Shown here one piece after another: positions 32,794 to 41,225 of a stretch of DNA of 50,349 nt (its first letter is position 1; every line of letters begins with the position of its first letter). The DNA lies in the NCBI GenBank assembly GCA_025463125.1, contig JAOAPX010000011.1:1-50349 (forward strand), given 5' to 3'. Origin of the DNA: Acidobacteriota bacterium. Its GTDB lineage: Bacteria > Acidobacteriota > Blastocatellia > Pyrinomonadales > Pyrinomonadaceae. A program made the position numbers and the translations under genes. A model generated the notes under the pieces. The model was not told the origin of the DNA, ran no database searches, and was given only the letters and a program-made list of their open reading frames with translations.

Positions 32794-35145
32794 ATGAACG
32801 CCGAAGTTTTTATAATTCAACGCTTTAATCGAATTTATAAAGCTTTCGATTTTTCCCGGCATTCGCAAGGATTCGCGTCTTTGCGGATGCTTTTTTTCGT
32901 TTTAATCTTTGCCTTGCCGGTGTGCGGGCAGACGATTTCCGGGCGCGTAGTTGACGCGCAAAACGCCCCGATTCCGGGCGCGGAAATAAATTTAAGCGAT
33001 AAAACGCGCGTCGTCGCGCAAACGGTGACGGATGCGAGCGGCAATTTTTCGTTTGAATCGCCAGATTCGGGCGAGACGCTTTTGCGCGTCAAAGCCGAAA
33101 ATTTTGCCGATTATTCACAAAGTTTGCCGCGAAATTTCAGCGAATTTCTGAATATTGTTTTGCAGCCGCGAAATTTGAGCGAGCAGGTAACCGTTTCGAT
33201 CACAAGAACCGAATCGAGGCTTTCGGAAACTCCAGCCAGCATTTTTGTTTTAGACCGCGAAACTTTAAGCGCGACCGCCGCGCAAACCGTCGATGATTCG
33301 CTGCGGCAAATCGCCGGTTTTACGTTGTTTCGCCGCGCTTCGAGCAAAACTTCCAACCCGACGACGCAGGGCGCGAATCTTCGCGGGCTTTCCGGAAGCG
33401 GCGCGAGCCGCGCGGCGGTTTTGTTTGACGGGTTATCTTTAAACGACGCTTTCGGCGGCTGGACTTTCTGGTCTCGAGTTCCGCAGATCGCCGTCGAGCA
33501 GGCGGAAGTTCTGCGCGGCGGCGCGAGCGCTTTTTACGGAAACGCGGCGCTGAGCGGAGCCGTAAATTTAATTTCGGGCAAAGCCGAAAAGGACAAGCCG
33601 ATTTTGCGTTTTCAAACTTCCGCCGGAACGCAAAACACTTACGACGGCAGCGTTTTTACGGCTTACCGGTTAAACGATTGGAGTTTCGATTTAGCCGCGG
33701 AAACGTTTCAAACCAAAGGATACATTCCTGCGGCAAAAGACGAGCGCGGCGCAATCGACACGCGCGCGAACAGCCGTCATAACAATGCGATTTTAACCGT
33801 CGGGCGAAATTTCGGGCGTGCGGCGCGAATTTTCGCTCGCGGAAACGTTTTCAGAGAGCGGCGCGACAACGGCACAAGCCTTACGAATAACAAAACTTAT
33901 TTCCGGCAAGCGTCTTTCGGCGTGGATTTCGCAAACGAAAAAACCGGCGCTTTTCAGTTTCGCGCTTTCGCCGAAAAACAAGTTTACGACCAGACGTTTT
34001 CGGCGATTTCAAACAATCGAAACACAGAGACGCTTTCGCGCCTACAGCGCGTCCCGTCGCAGGCGGCGGGCGCGAACGTTTTCTGGACGCGCGGTTTCGG
34101 CGCAAATCACGCGGTTTCCGGCTCTTTTGAATTTCGGGAAGTTCGAGGCTTCAGCGACGAGATCGTTTACGCCGGCAATCGCGCCGCGTCTTTAATCGGC
34201 GCGGGCGGTCGCGAGCGAACGTTTTCCGTTTTCGCGCACGACGCGTGGCGAGTGACGAAAAAATTAAACGTGAACTTCGGCGGGCGTTTCGATTCGTGGA
34301 AAAATTTCGCAGCCGCTTCGATTACAAAAAATTTAACGACAAATGTGGCAAGCGCGGCGGCTTTTCCCGACCGCGAAGAACAGAATTTCAGCCCGCGCAT
34401 CGCCGCTCTTTACCGCTTTAACAATAATTTTTCGGCGGCGGCTTCTTACTCAAAATCTTTTCGCGCGCCGACCTTAAACGAGCTTTACAGAGCTTTTCGC
34501 GTCGGAAACGTTTTGACCTTAGCCAACGAAAACTTGAAATCCGAACGCGCCGAAACCTTTGAAGCGGGATTGAATTTCACAGGTTTCGAGCGAAAATTAA
34601 ATCTTCGCTCGAATTATTTCTCGGCTGAAGTTACGCGCCCGGTCGTGAGCGTAACTTTGAGCGCCGTGCCGAATTTGATTACGCGTCAGCGGCAAAACGT
34701 CGGCGCGACCAGCTCGCGCGGCTTGGAGCTTGACGCGGAATTCCTGGCGAGAAAAGACTTGCGGTTTTCAGCCAGTTACCTGTCGGTCGATTCGCGCGTC
34801 ACGGATTTTCCGGCAAACCCGCTTCTCATCGGAAAATTTCTGCCGCAGATCGCCCGCCGGCAGATGACTTTTCAAACGTTTTATCGACCGCAGGATAGAT
34901 TTTCAATCGGATTGCAGGGCAGAATTTCCGGCGCGCAATTCGAAGACGATCAAAACACGCAGCGCCTTCGCCCTTTTTTCACGCTCGACGTTTTCGCTTC
35001 GTATAAAATCAATAAATTCGAGATTTTCACGGCGATCGAAAACGTTTTCGACAATCGCTACGACATCGGCTTAACGCCGAATCGAACCGTCGCCGCGCCG
35101 CTTTTTGCGCGCATCGGTTTGCGTTTTGATCTCGGAGAAAAATGA
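32794..35145 (+). CDS. TonB-dependent outer-membrane receptor with carboxypeptidase-regulatory N-domain
   Basis: 783 residues. The signal peptide core is MLFFVLIFALPVCGQ at about 32-46, so the true start may be the ATG at 32887. ATG 32794 is kept because no better site exists. The domain order is: carboxypeptidase-regulatory beta sandwich (about 47-125, GRVVDAQNAPIPGAEINL), plug domain (about 135-265, DDSLRQIAGFTLFRR, LFDGLSLNDAFGGWTF, EVLRGGASAFYGNAALSGAVNLIS), then a 22-strand barrel ending in a C-terminal aromatic strand (PLFARIGLRFDLGEK). The plug resembles BtuB and siderophore-type receptors. The ligand is not predictable. It needs a TonB protein for energy, and one with an unusual N-terminus lies at 39.9 kb. 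It follows menC by 57 bases on the same strand. Confidence 0.92.
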   Translation: MNAEVFIIQRFNRIYKAFDFSRHSQGFASLRMLFFVLIFALPVCGQTISGRVVDAQNAPIPGAEINLSDKTRVVAQTVTDASGNFSFESPDSGETLLRVKAENFADYSQSLPRNFSEFLNIVLQPRNLSEQVTVSITRTESRLSETPASIFVLDRETLSATAAQTVDDSLRQIAGFTLFRRASSKTSNPTTQGANLRGLSGSGASRAAVLFDGLSLNDAFGGWTFWSRVPQIAVEQAEVLRGGASAFYGNAALSGAVNLISGKAEKDKPILRFQTSAGTQNTYDGSVFTAYRLNDWSFDLAAETFQTKGYIPAAKDERGAIDTRANSRHNNAILTVGRNFGRAARIFARGNVFRERRDNGTSLTNNKTYFRQASFGVDFANEKTGAFQFRAFAEKQVYDQTFSAISNNRNTETLSRLQRVPSQAAGANVFWTRGFGANHAVSGSFEFREVRGFSDEIVYAGNRAASLIGAGGRERTFSVFAHDAWRVTKKLNVNFGGRFDSWKNFAAASITKNLTTNVASAAAFPDREEQNFSPRIAALYRFNNNFSAAASYSKSFRAPTLNELYRAFRVGNVLTLANENLKSERAETFEAGLNFTGFERKLNLRSNYFSAEVTRPVVSVTLSAVPNLITRQRQNVGATSSRGLELDAEFLARKDLRFSASYLSVDSRVTDFPANPLLIGKFLPQIARRQMTFQTFYRPQDRFSIGLQGRISGAQFEDDQNTQRLRPFFTLDVFASYKINKFEIFTAIENVFDNRYDIGLTPNRTVAAPLFARIGLRFDLGEK

Positions 35146-35303
35146 TGATTTTATGTAAACCGGCGAACCTGCGCCTGCAAATTATAAATTAAAATAACCC
35201 CGGCTCGCGCGGCTCGGAGCGACGGCACAAGGTTTCGACAAAACTCTTTTATTTAAAAAATCGAAAATGACGTTTTCGAAATAATATTTTACACTTATCA
35301 ATC

Positions 35304-35699
35304 ATGGCAGTTGAACTAGTACCCGACGACGTGAGGCAATTTATAATTGATAAAATTGACTCGGTTGCAGAACTAGAAGGGCTATTGCTTCTCAGCAGAA
35401 ATCCGGAAACAAATTGGACTCTTGAGGCTTTGGCGCAAAGGCTTTACACAAGCCAGCAGCAAACCGAAGATGTTTTGTCGCATCTTTATTCGCTGGGTTT
35501 TGTGGCTATCGAAGACGGTCGGACGCCTGTCTACCGCTATCACACGAGCTCGCCCGCGATGGCGCAGATTGTCGATCGCGTCGCGGAAACTTATTCGAAA
35601 TATTTAGTGCCTGTAACGAACTTGATCCATTCTAAACCACAGACAAAAGTTCAACAGTTTGCCGATGCCTTTAATTTAAGAAAAAGGAGAGATAAATAG
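35304..35699 (+). CDS. Small winged-helix regulator-like protein
   Basis: 131 residues. WTLEALAQRLYTSQQQTEDVLSHLYSLGFVAIEDGRTPVYRYH is a clear winged helix-turn-helix with a wing. Flanking helices (VRQFIIDKIDSVAELEGLLLLSR; MAQIVDRVAETYSKYLVPVTNLIH) probably form the dimer interface. It heads a tight three-gene unit with two small membrane proteins (1- and 11-base gaps) and so probably acts on or with them, perhaps as an autoregulator. No palindrome was found next to its start to support a binding site. Its family is not identified beyond winged helix. Confidence 0.72.
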   Translation: MAVELVPDDVRQFIIDKIDSVAELEGLLLLSRNPETNWTLEALAQRLYTSQQQTEDVLSHLYSLGFVAIEDGRTPVYRYHTSSPAMAQIVDRVAETYSKYLVPVTNLIHSKPQTKVQQFADAFNLRKRRDK

Positions 35700-35700
35700 A

Positions 35701-35958
35701 ATGGTCGTGCTGATTTATTCGCTGTGCGCTTTGACGGCGCTGCTGTGCTCGTGGCTTTTGATCAGAGCCTACCGCCGCAGCGGCTATAAATTGCTGCTTT
35801 GGAGCGGTTTATGCTTTGCGGGCTTGACGCTGAACAATAGTCTTTTGATTGTCGATAAATTTCTCGTGCCGTATATCGACTTATCTCTCTGGCGTTTGAT
35901 ACTGGCGCTCGTTTCTTCTCTGGTGTTTTTATACGGGCTGATCTGGGATTCGGAATAA
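35701..35958 (+). CDS. DUF5985-like small membrane protein, first copy
   Basis: 85 residues with three hydrophobic segments (VVLIYSLCALTALLCSWLLI; LLLWSGLCFAGLTLNNSLLI; LILALVSSLVFLYGLI). The pattern RAYRRSGYKLLLWSGLCFAGL matches the second protein of the pair and the DUF5985 family as I recall it. Its ribosome-binding site AAGGAGA (35684-35690) lies inside the 3' end of the upstream regulator gene, which implies coupled expression. Function unknown. Confidence 0.65.
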   Translation: MVVLIYSLCALTALLCSWLLIRAYRRSGYKLLLWSGLCFAGLTLNNSLLIVDKFLVPYIDLSLWRLILALVSSLVFLYGLIWDSE

Positions 35959-35969
35959 GGAAAAAGATT

Positions 35970-36242
35970 ATGAATCAATTACTACTCGGCGCTATCGCGA
36001 TGGCAACTTTGACCATAGGATTGTTTTTCCTGCGTTTCTGGAAAAAAACGCGCGATCGTTTCTTTCTTTTTTTCGCCGTCGCTTTCGGCTTAGAAGGCTT
36101 AAACCGGGTTTTGCTCGGAATTAATTACGGCTCGAATGAAAACGAACCGATTTATTATCTGGTCAGATTTCTCTCGTTTCTCCTGATTTTGATCGCCATA
36201 ATTGATAAAAACAGATTAAATAAAGCGCAAAGCAGTGAGTAA
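35970..36242 (+). CDS. DUF5985-like small membrane protein, second copy
   Basis: 90 residues with three hydrophobic segments (LLLGAIAMATLTIGLFFLRF; FFLFFAVAFGLEGLNRVLLG; LVRFLSFLLILIAII). The signature RFWKKTRDRFFLFFAVAFGLE parallels RAYRRSGYKLLLWSGLCFAGL in the preceding protein, so the two are probably paralogues that form a hetero-oligomer in the inner membrane (inference). It starts 11 bases after the first copy with AAGGA upstream. Function unknown. Confidence 0.68.
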   Translation: MNQLLLGAIAMATLTIGLFFLRFWKKTRDRFFLFFAVAFGLEGLNRVLLGINYGSNENEPIYYLVRFLSFLLILIAIIDKNRLNKAQSSE

Positions 36243-36412
36243 ATTCTTGTAAATTCCGCCTTCGATCGTTACCGCGAAAACGTCTTTCTTTAAAAACTTG
36301 CAAGGCGCTTTTACGCTCCGGCTTTTATCATCGAAAAAACAAACTTTCTTCAGCTTCGCCAAACTTAAGTCCGCCGCTTTTTCGGTCGAAGGTTTTGTCC
36401 GCCGCGTTAAAG

Positions 36413-36421
36413 TGCTAAAAT
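36413..36421 (+). promoter_or_regulatory. Extended -10 element upstream of ettA
   Basis: TGCTAAAAT (TGn plus TAAAAT at 36416-36421) is an extended -10. No good -35 is at the expected distance. Transcription would begin near 36428, giving a short leader to the ATG at 36445. Confidence 0.4.
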
Positions 36422-36444
36422 ATCCGTTTTCAAAATAATTATAT

Positions 36445-38133
36445 ATGAGCAATCAAGAACCGAATAAAATCATTTTTTCGATGGTCAAGGTCAGTAAGTT
36501 TTACGACAAAAAGCCTGTCCTGAAAGACATTTATTTATCATTTTTTTACGGCGCGAAAATCGGGGTTCTCGGGCTGAACGGTTCGGGAAAGTCCTCGCTT
36601 TTGCGGATTATCGCCGGAACGGACAAGGAATTTAACGGCGAAGTCGTTTTTTCCAAAGGTTACAGCGTCGGGTATTTAGAGCAGGAACCGCGCCTTGACG
36701 AGACGAAAACCGTCAAGCAGATCGTCGAACAAGCCGTTCAGCCGACGGTTGATTTGTTAAAGGAATACGAAGAAATCAACGCGAAATTCGCCGAACCGAT
36801 GGACGACGATGCGATGAGCGCGCTGATTGAACGGCAGGGCGAAGTGCAGGAAAAGCTCGACGCAACGGACGCATGGGATTTGGACGCGCGGTTGGAAATG
36901 GCGATGGAGGCGCTCAGGTGTCCGCCCGGGGAAACGCCGATTAAAAATCTTTCGGGCGGCGAAAAACGCCGCGTCGCGCTTTGCCGGCTTTTGCTGCAAA
37001 AGCCCGATATCCTGCTGCTTGACGAGCCGACCAACCATCTCGACGCGGAAACCGTCGGCTGGCTCGAACAGCATCTGCAAAAATACGAAGGAACCGTTAT
37101 CGCCGTGACGCACGATCGTTATTTTCTAGATAACATCGCGGGCTGGATCCTGGAGCTCGACCGCGGCGAAGGAATTCCGTATCAGGGAAATTATTCATCG
37201 TGGCTTGAGCAGAAACAAAATCGTTTGAAAGGCGAGGAAAAATCGGAAGATAAACGCCGGAAAACTTTGGAGCGCGAGCTCGAATGGATTCGTATGTCGC
37301 CCAAGGGCAGACACGCCAAATCGAAGGCGCGTATTAATGATTACGAAAATCTCGTGTCGCAGGAAGCCGAAAAACGTTCGGAAGATTTGGAAATTTTTAT
37401 TCCGGTCGCCGAACGTCTCGGTGATATCGTGATCGAAGCCAAACAGGTCGCTAAAGGTTACGACGGGAAATTGCTGTTTGAAAATCTCGAATTTTCATTG
37501 CCGCGCGGCGGCATCGTCGGCGTCATCGGACCGAACGGCGCGGGTAAAACGACTTTGTTTCGCCTTATCACAAAACAGGATTCGCCGGACGCGGGCGATT
37601 TCAAAGTCGGCGAAACCGTCAAACTCGGCTACGTCGATCAATCGCGCGACAGTCTTAACCCCGACAAAAATATCTGGGAAGAAATTTCCGACGGGCTTGA
37701 TCTGGTAATGCTCGGCAAACGCGAGGTAAATTCGCGCGCGTACGTTTCGCGTTTTAATTTTTCCGGCGCCGATCAGCAGAAAAAAGTCGGCGTGCTTTCC
37801 GGCGGCGAACGCAACCGCGTTCACCTTGCGAAAATGCTAAAATCCGGCGCGAATGTTTTACTTTTGGACGAACCGACCAACGATCTGGACGTAAACACGA
37901 TGCGCGCCCTCGAAGAAGCGCTCGAAAACTTCGCCGGATGCGCCGTCGTCATCAGCCACGACCGATGGTTTCTGGATCGCATCGCGACGCACATTTTAGC
38001 GTTCGAAGGCGATTCGAAAGTCGTTTTCTTTGACGGAAATTATTCCGAATACGAAGCCGACCGCAAACGCCGCCTCGGACACGACGCCGATCAGCCGCAT
38101 CGCATTAAATATAGAAGTTTGACGCGCGCTTAA
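36445..38133 (+). CDS. ettA: Energy-dependent translational throttle protein EttA (ABC-F)
   Basis: 562 residues, matching EttA length. There are two ABC domains. The first has Walker A GLNGSGKSS and signature NLSGGEKRRVAL with DEPTNHLD. The second has GPNGAGKTT, signature LSGGERNRVHL and DEPTNDLD. The linker with LERELEWIRMSPKGRHAKSKARINDYE is the EttA P-site tRNA-interaction motif, and the start NKIIFSMVKVSKFYDKKPVLKDIYLSF is diagnostic for this subfamily. EttA binds the ribosomal E site and gates the first peptide-bond step according to ATP/ADP. There is no transmembrane domain. It appears monocistronic, ending at a large inverted repeat. Confidence 0.96.
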   Translation: MSNQEPNKIIFSMVKVSKFYDKKPVLKDIYLSFFYGAKIGVLGLNGSGKSSLLRIIAGTDKEFNGEVVFSKGYSVGYLEQEPRLDETKTVKQIVEQAVQPTVDLLKEYEEINAKFAEPMDDDAMSALIERQGEVQEKLDATDAWDLDARLEMAMEALRCPPGETPIKNLSGGEKRRVALCRLLLQKPDILLLDEPTNHLDAETVGWLEQHLQKYEGTVIAVTHDRYFLDNIAGWILELDRGEGIPYQGNYSSWLEQKQNRLKGEEKSEDKRRKTLERELEWIRMSPKGRHAKSKARINDYENLVSQEAEKRSEDLEIFIPVAERLGDIVIEAKQVAKGYDGKLLFENLEFSLPRGGIVGVIGPNGAGKTTLFRLITKQDSPDAGDFKVGETVKLGYVDQSRDSLNPDKNIWEEISDGLDLVMLGKREVNSRAYVSRFNFSGADQQKKVGVLSGGERNRVHLAKMLKSGANVLLLDEPTNDLDVNTMRALEEALENFAGCAVVISHDRWFLDRIATHILAFEGDSKVVFFDGNYSEYEADRKRRLGHDADQPHRIKYRSLTRA

Positions 38134-38151
38134 TCACCGAAGTTTAAGGCA

Positions 38152-38246
38152 AAAAAAGTAATAGCCGCAAAAAGCTCAAAGAAGACATAAGAAAACATAA
38201 AATAATCTTTTGTACCTTTTGAACTTTTTGCGGCTATTACTTTTTT
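38152..38246. terminator. 23-bp inverted repeat between convergent ettA and desaturase genes
   Basis: The arm at 38152-38174 (core AGTAATAGCCGCAAAAAG) is exactly complementary to 38224-38246 (core CTTTTTGCGGCTATTACT) around a 49-base loop. Imperfect pairing extends several bases inward. A-runs and T-runs flank it on both sides. It is a likely bidirectional terminator for the two converging genes. The outer right edge lies against the desaturase stop codon. Confidence 0.75.
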
Positions 38247-38249
38247 GTT

Positions 38250-39728
38250 TTATCTGTGTGCCTTTTCTATCATTTCAGCCGCCATTTTGCCCGACAGCAA
38301 AACGAGCGGAATGCCGCCGCCCGGATGCGTCGCGCCGCCCGCGAAATATAGGTTTTCGATGTCTCGCGCTTTGTTCGGGACGCGCAGAAAAGCCGAGAAA
38401 ATTCCGTTTGACGAAACGCCGTAAATCGAGCCTTTATTGGCGTTGTATTTTCGCTCGAAATCTTCGGGCGTGATTATACGCTCGAAATCAATCGAATTAT
38501 TTAACCCGCTCAAGCCGAAATTTTCCAGTTTTTTGATTATCGAATCGCGGTAATTTCGTTTTTCTTTTTCCCAATCAATGAATGCGCTTGTGTAAGGCGC
38601 GTTGACTAAAACAAACAGATTTTCGTGTCCTTCGGGCGCCTGCGTTTCGTCTGTTCGCGACGTCGCGCAGACGTAAATTGTCGGGTTTGCGGCAGGACGT
38701 TTTTCGCGAAAGATCGCGTCGAATTCGGCTTTGTAATCGTCGCTGAAAAAAATGTTGTGATGAGCGAGCCGCGGATATTTCTTTTTCGCGCCCAAAAGCA
38801 AAACGAAACCGCTGCACGAAGGCTCGCGTTTTTCTAACTTTTCGTCGGTAAAGATTTTGCGCTCGTTTTTATCAATCAAATTGCGGTAAGTTTCAACGGC
38901 GTCGGAATTTGCAATAACGAAATCCGCCGCCGTAATTTCGCCGCCGGTGCTGACGCCGATCGCTTTCCCGTTTTCAATCACGATTTGCTCGACCGCGCTT
39001 TCCGTGTAGATTTTCACGCCGAGCTCGCGCGCCAATCTTTCCAGCGCCTTCGGAATTTCATACATTCCGCCGCGCGCGTACCATGCGCCGAGCCCGAATT
39101 CGACGTGCGGGATCAGAGCGAAAGTCGCCGGCGTTTGATACGGCGACGAGCCGTTGTAAGTGGCGAAACGATTGAAAAGCTGTCTCACTTTCGGCGAAGA
39201 AAAATATCCGCGGTTGTGAGCGTCGAGCGTTTTCAAGGTGGAAATAGCGAGCAGGTCCTTGAGATATTTCGGGCGCAGAAGCTGCGGCAAATCGTTTAAG
39301 CCGTGCGCGAGAAAAGTTTTCGCGGCGATTTCGTATTTGCGGCGCGAATCCGCTAAATATCTTCGAAAATTCGCCGCATCGTCCGGCTCTATTTTTTCGA
39401 TTTCCTTTTCGGTTTTCCGCAAATCGTCGGAAGCGTCGAGCCTCGTTCCGTCCGACCAGAAATAGCGGCAAATCGGCTCGCACCGAACGATTTCGAGATA
39501 ATCTTCGATTCTCTTTCCGCAAAAAACAAAAAGCTCGTTCAGGACGTGTCGCATCGTTAAAAGCGACGCGCCTGTATCGAATTTATAACCTTCGGCTTCG
39601 ACGTAATTGATCTTTCCGCCGATTGTTTCATTCTTCTCAAAAATCGTGACGGAAAAGCCGGATTTTGCCAGTCGGCAAGCGGCGGAAAGACCGCCAAGTC
39701 CAGCTCCGATAATAATTACGGTTTTCAT
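38250..39728 (-). CDS. crtI: Phytoene desaturase-family FAD oxidoreductase (CrtI type)
   Basis: 492 residues, typical of CrtI. The FAD-binding IIIGAGLGGLSAACRLAKSGF is at 5-25 with the ribose-binding Glu in VTIFEKNETIGGKI. The C-terminal signature is YFAGGATHPGGGIPLVLLSGK. The substrate-side block GGMYEIPKALERLA matches the carotenoid desaturase family. The expected reaction is FAD-dependent desaturation of phytoene or a related C30/C40 polyene at the membrane. Other family members are isomerases or oxygenases. No phytoene synthase or cyclase gene is nearby, so the exact substrate and the symbol are provisional. A second, more distant relative lies at 48.8 kb. Confidence 0.87.
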   Translation of the reverse strand: MKTVIIIGAGLGGLSAACRLAKSGFSVTIFEKNETIGGKINYVEAEGYKFDTGASLLTMRHVLNELFVFCGKRIEDYLEIVRCEPICRYFWSDGTRLDASDDLRKTEKEIEKIEPDDAANFRRYLADSRRKYEIAAKTFLAHGLNDLPQLLRPKYLKDLLAISTLKTLDAHNRGYFSSPKVRQLFNRFATYNGSSPYQTPATFALIPHVEFGLGAWYARGGMYEIPKALERLARELGVKIYTESAVEQIVIENGKAIGVSTGGEITAADFVIANSDAVETYRNLIDKNERKIFTDEKLEKREPSCSGFVLLLGAKKKYPRLAHHNIFFSDDYKAEFDAIFREKRPAANPTIYVCATSRTDETQAPEGHENLFVLVNAPYTSAFIDWEKEKRNYRDSIIKKLENFGLSGLNNSIDFERIITPEDFERKYNANKGSIYGVSSNGIFSAFLRVPNKARDIENLYFAGGATHPGGGIPLVLLSGKMAAEMIEKAHR

Positions 39729-39807
39729 TAATATTATTGTTTATACCGCGGCGCGGCGCGGCTCCCAGTGAAAACGTCGCTTTTGCTGTTTTTGTCCAAA
39801 CAATTCG

Positions 39808-39816
39808 TGATAGAAT
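39808..39816 (+). promoter_or_regulatory. Extended -10 element upstream of the TonB gene
   Basis: TGATAGAAT gives TGn plus TAGAAT (39811-39816), a 5-of-6 match to -10. A poor -35 (TTTTTG) lies 16 bases before it. The start codon is 39881, leaving a leader of about 57-60 bases. Confidence 0.4.
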
Positions 39817-39880
39817 GCGTAAACCAAGATTGTCGCATACATTTTTCTAAACCGGAAAGTTCGATATTACCCCAAATATT

Positions 39881-40897
39881 ATGAAATTTTGCCCGACTTG
39901 CCAGACTCGTTACGATGAGGAAATTTTACGTTTTTGCACCAAAGACGGAACGCTTCTGATCGAAGAAACATCGCCGAATTTCACGGCATTACCAAGCGAA
40001 AGCATTGCCGATGAACCCGACGAAGAAACAATCGTCAGGCGCAAGCCTCCGGTTATCCCGGCTGCTGCTGCTGCTGTTCCGCCTGCCGTCTCCGCAGAAA
40101 AACCGGGTCCGCGCATCGTCATCCCGACTTCGGAAGAAAGACCGAAACAGAATGTGCGGACAAATCAGGCGGCTTATCAAGCGCCGCAGCAGAAGCAAAA
40201 CACGACAAAAATCGTTTTGCTGACGATTTTAGGAACATTAGTAATTCTAGCCGGCGCGGGCGGAATCTTCTGGATGCTGCAATCGGATAATTCGAGCAAC
40301 AGCAACTCGAATACAAACCCGGTAAATGAAAACGTCAATACAAACCCGCCGACGAATCTCGGTCTGGATAATTCGTTTAACTTCAACGCGGGAAGCGGCG
40401 TCAATACAAATTTTAATATTAATACCAACGCCAATATAAAAACGCCGACCCCGACGCCGAAGCAAAGCCCGACGCCGACCCCGACGCCGCGACCGACGCC
40501 CGAAACCAACACAAACAGCGCCGCGAACACTAATTCGGCGAATCCGAGGGAAACCAATCCGACGCCCGCCGCAACGCCGACGCCGCGCCCGACGGCAACC
40601 GCCGCTCCGCCTGCGAATCGCCCGGTAAATGTCGGCGTTTTAAACAGCCGCGCGCTTAATCTCCCGACTCCGGCTTATCCTTCCTCGGCTAGATCGGTCG
40701 GCGCTTCCGGGCGCGTCACCGTACAGGTTTTCGTAGACGAAAACGGCAGCGTCTCTTCAGCCAAAGCAGTCAGCGGTCATCCGCTGCTGCGGCAGGCAGC
40801 CGAAGCCGCCGCCCGTCAATCCCGCTTTAATCCGATTCGCGTTAACAATCAAGCCGTTCCAGCCAGCGGCATCCTCGTTTACAACTTCATTAATTAA
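39881..40897 (+). CDS. TonB-family energy transducer with N-terminal CxxC half-ribbon
   Basis: 338 residues. Residues 1-30 hold C4-x2-C7-x11-C19 (KFCPTCQTRYDEEI, RFCTKDG), a zinc-ribbon-like start seen at the N-terminus of many acidobacterial proteins. A single membrane helix follows at about 110-133 (IVLLTILGTLVILAGAGGIFW). An Asn-rich and then Thr/Pro-rich linker (about 134-250, repeats of TPTPTP) would span the periplasm. The C-terminal domain (255-338) is TonB: ALNLPTPAYPSSARSVGASG, VTVQVFVDENGSVSSAKAVSG, QSRFNPIRVNN. It passes proton-motive force to outer-membrane receptors. No exbB/exbD is in the window. The cytoplasmic half-ribbon is not part of classical TonB and could add a regulatory contact. 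Confidence 0.85.
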   Translation: MKFCPTCQTRYDEEILRFCTKDGTLLIEETSPNFTALPSESIADEPDEETIVRRKPPVIPAAAAAVPPAVSAEKPGPRIVIPTSEERPKQNVRTNQAAYQAPQQKQNTTKIVLLTILGTLVILAGAGGIFWMLQSDNSSNSNSNTNPVNENVNTNPPTNLGLDNSFNFNAGSGVNTNFNINTNANIKTPTPTPKQSPTPTPTPRPTPETNTNSAANTNSANPRETNPTPAATPTPRPTATAAPPANRPVNVGVLNSRALNLPTPAYPSSARSVGASGRVTVQVFVDENGSVSSAKAVSGHPLLRQAAEAAARQSRFNPIRVNNQAVPASGILVYNFIN

Positions 40898-41225
40898 AAA
40901 ATTAAAATAGTTTCCGTCCCGTCTCTTTTCCCGCCTGACAATCTTTTTGATGAAATATGATAAGCGGCTTCGATTTCGTATAATTAAAAATCAGCGTTTG
41001 TCGCGCCGAAAAATTTTACGTTATAAAAGCGGCAACTCTTTTGATAATTTTTTGAATCAATCAAAAGATGAAACAAAGCGCATTATTCGTTATCATTGAA
41101 TAAAATCCGCGATCTATTCATCGAAACATACTTATTCGTGTTTCAATCAATTGGAAAATTCAGACGTATAAGGGGAGTTAAAGCACGCATAGTTCTTGAC
41201 TGGCGAGAAAGCAGCAAAATCATTT
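40898..41225. other. Intergenic region, 328 bases
   Basis: It contains a short inverted repeat (CTTTTGAT 41038-41045, ATCAAAAG 41060-41067) and a purine-rich AAGGGGAG at 41170-41177. That sequence looks like a ribosome-binding site but lies too far (49 bases) from the chosen GH2 ATG at 41226. An in-frame TTG at 41196 lies 18 bases after it. I see no RNA gene and no longer credible coding frame. Confidence 0.5.

Noticed and set aside
40440..40620. Repetitive CCGACGCC units as a possible CRISPR or tandem-repeat locus
   Set aside because: They encode the Thr-Pro linker of the TonB protein in frame. Units are uneven with no spacers.
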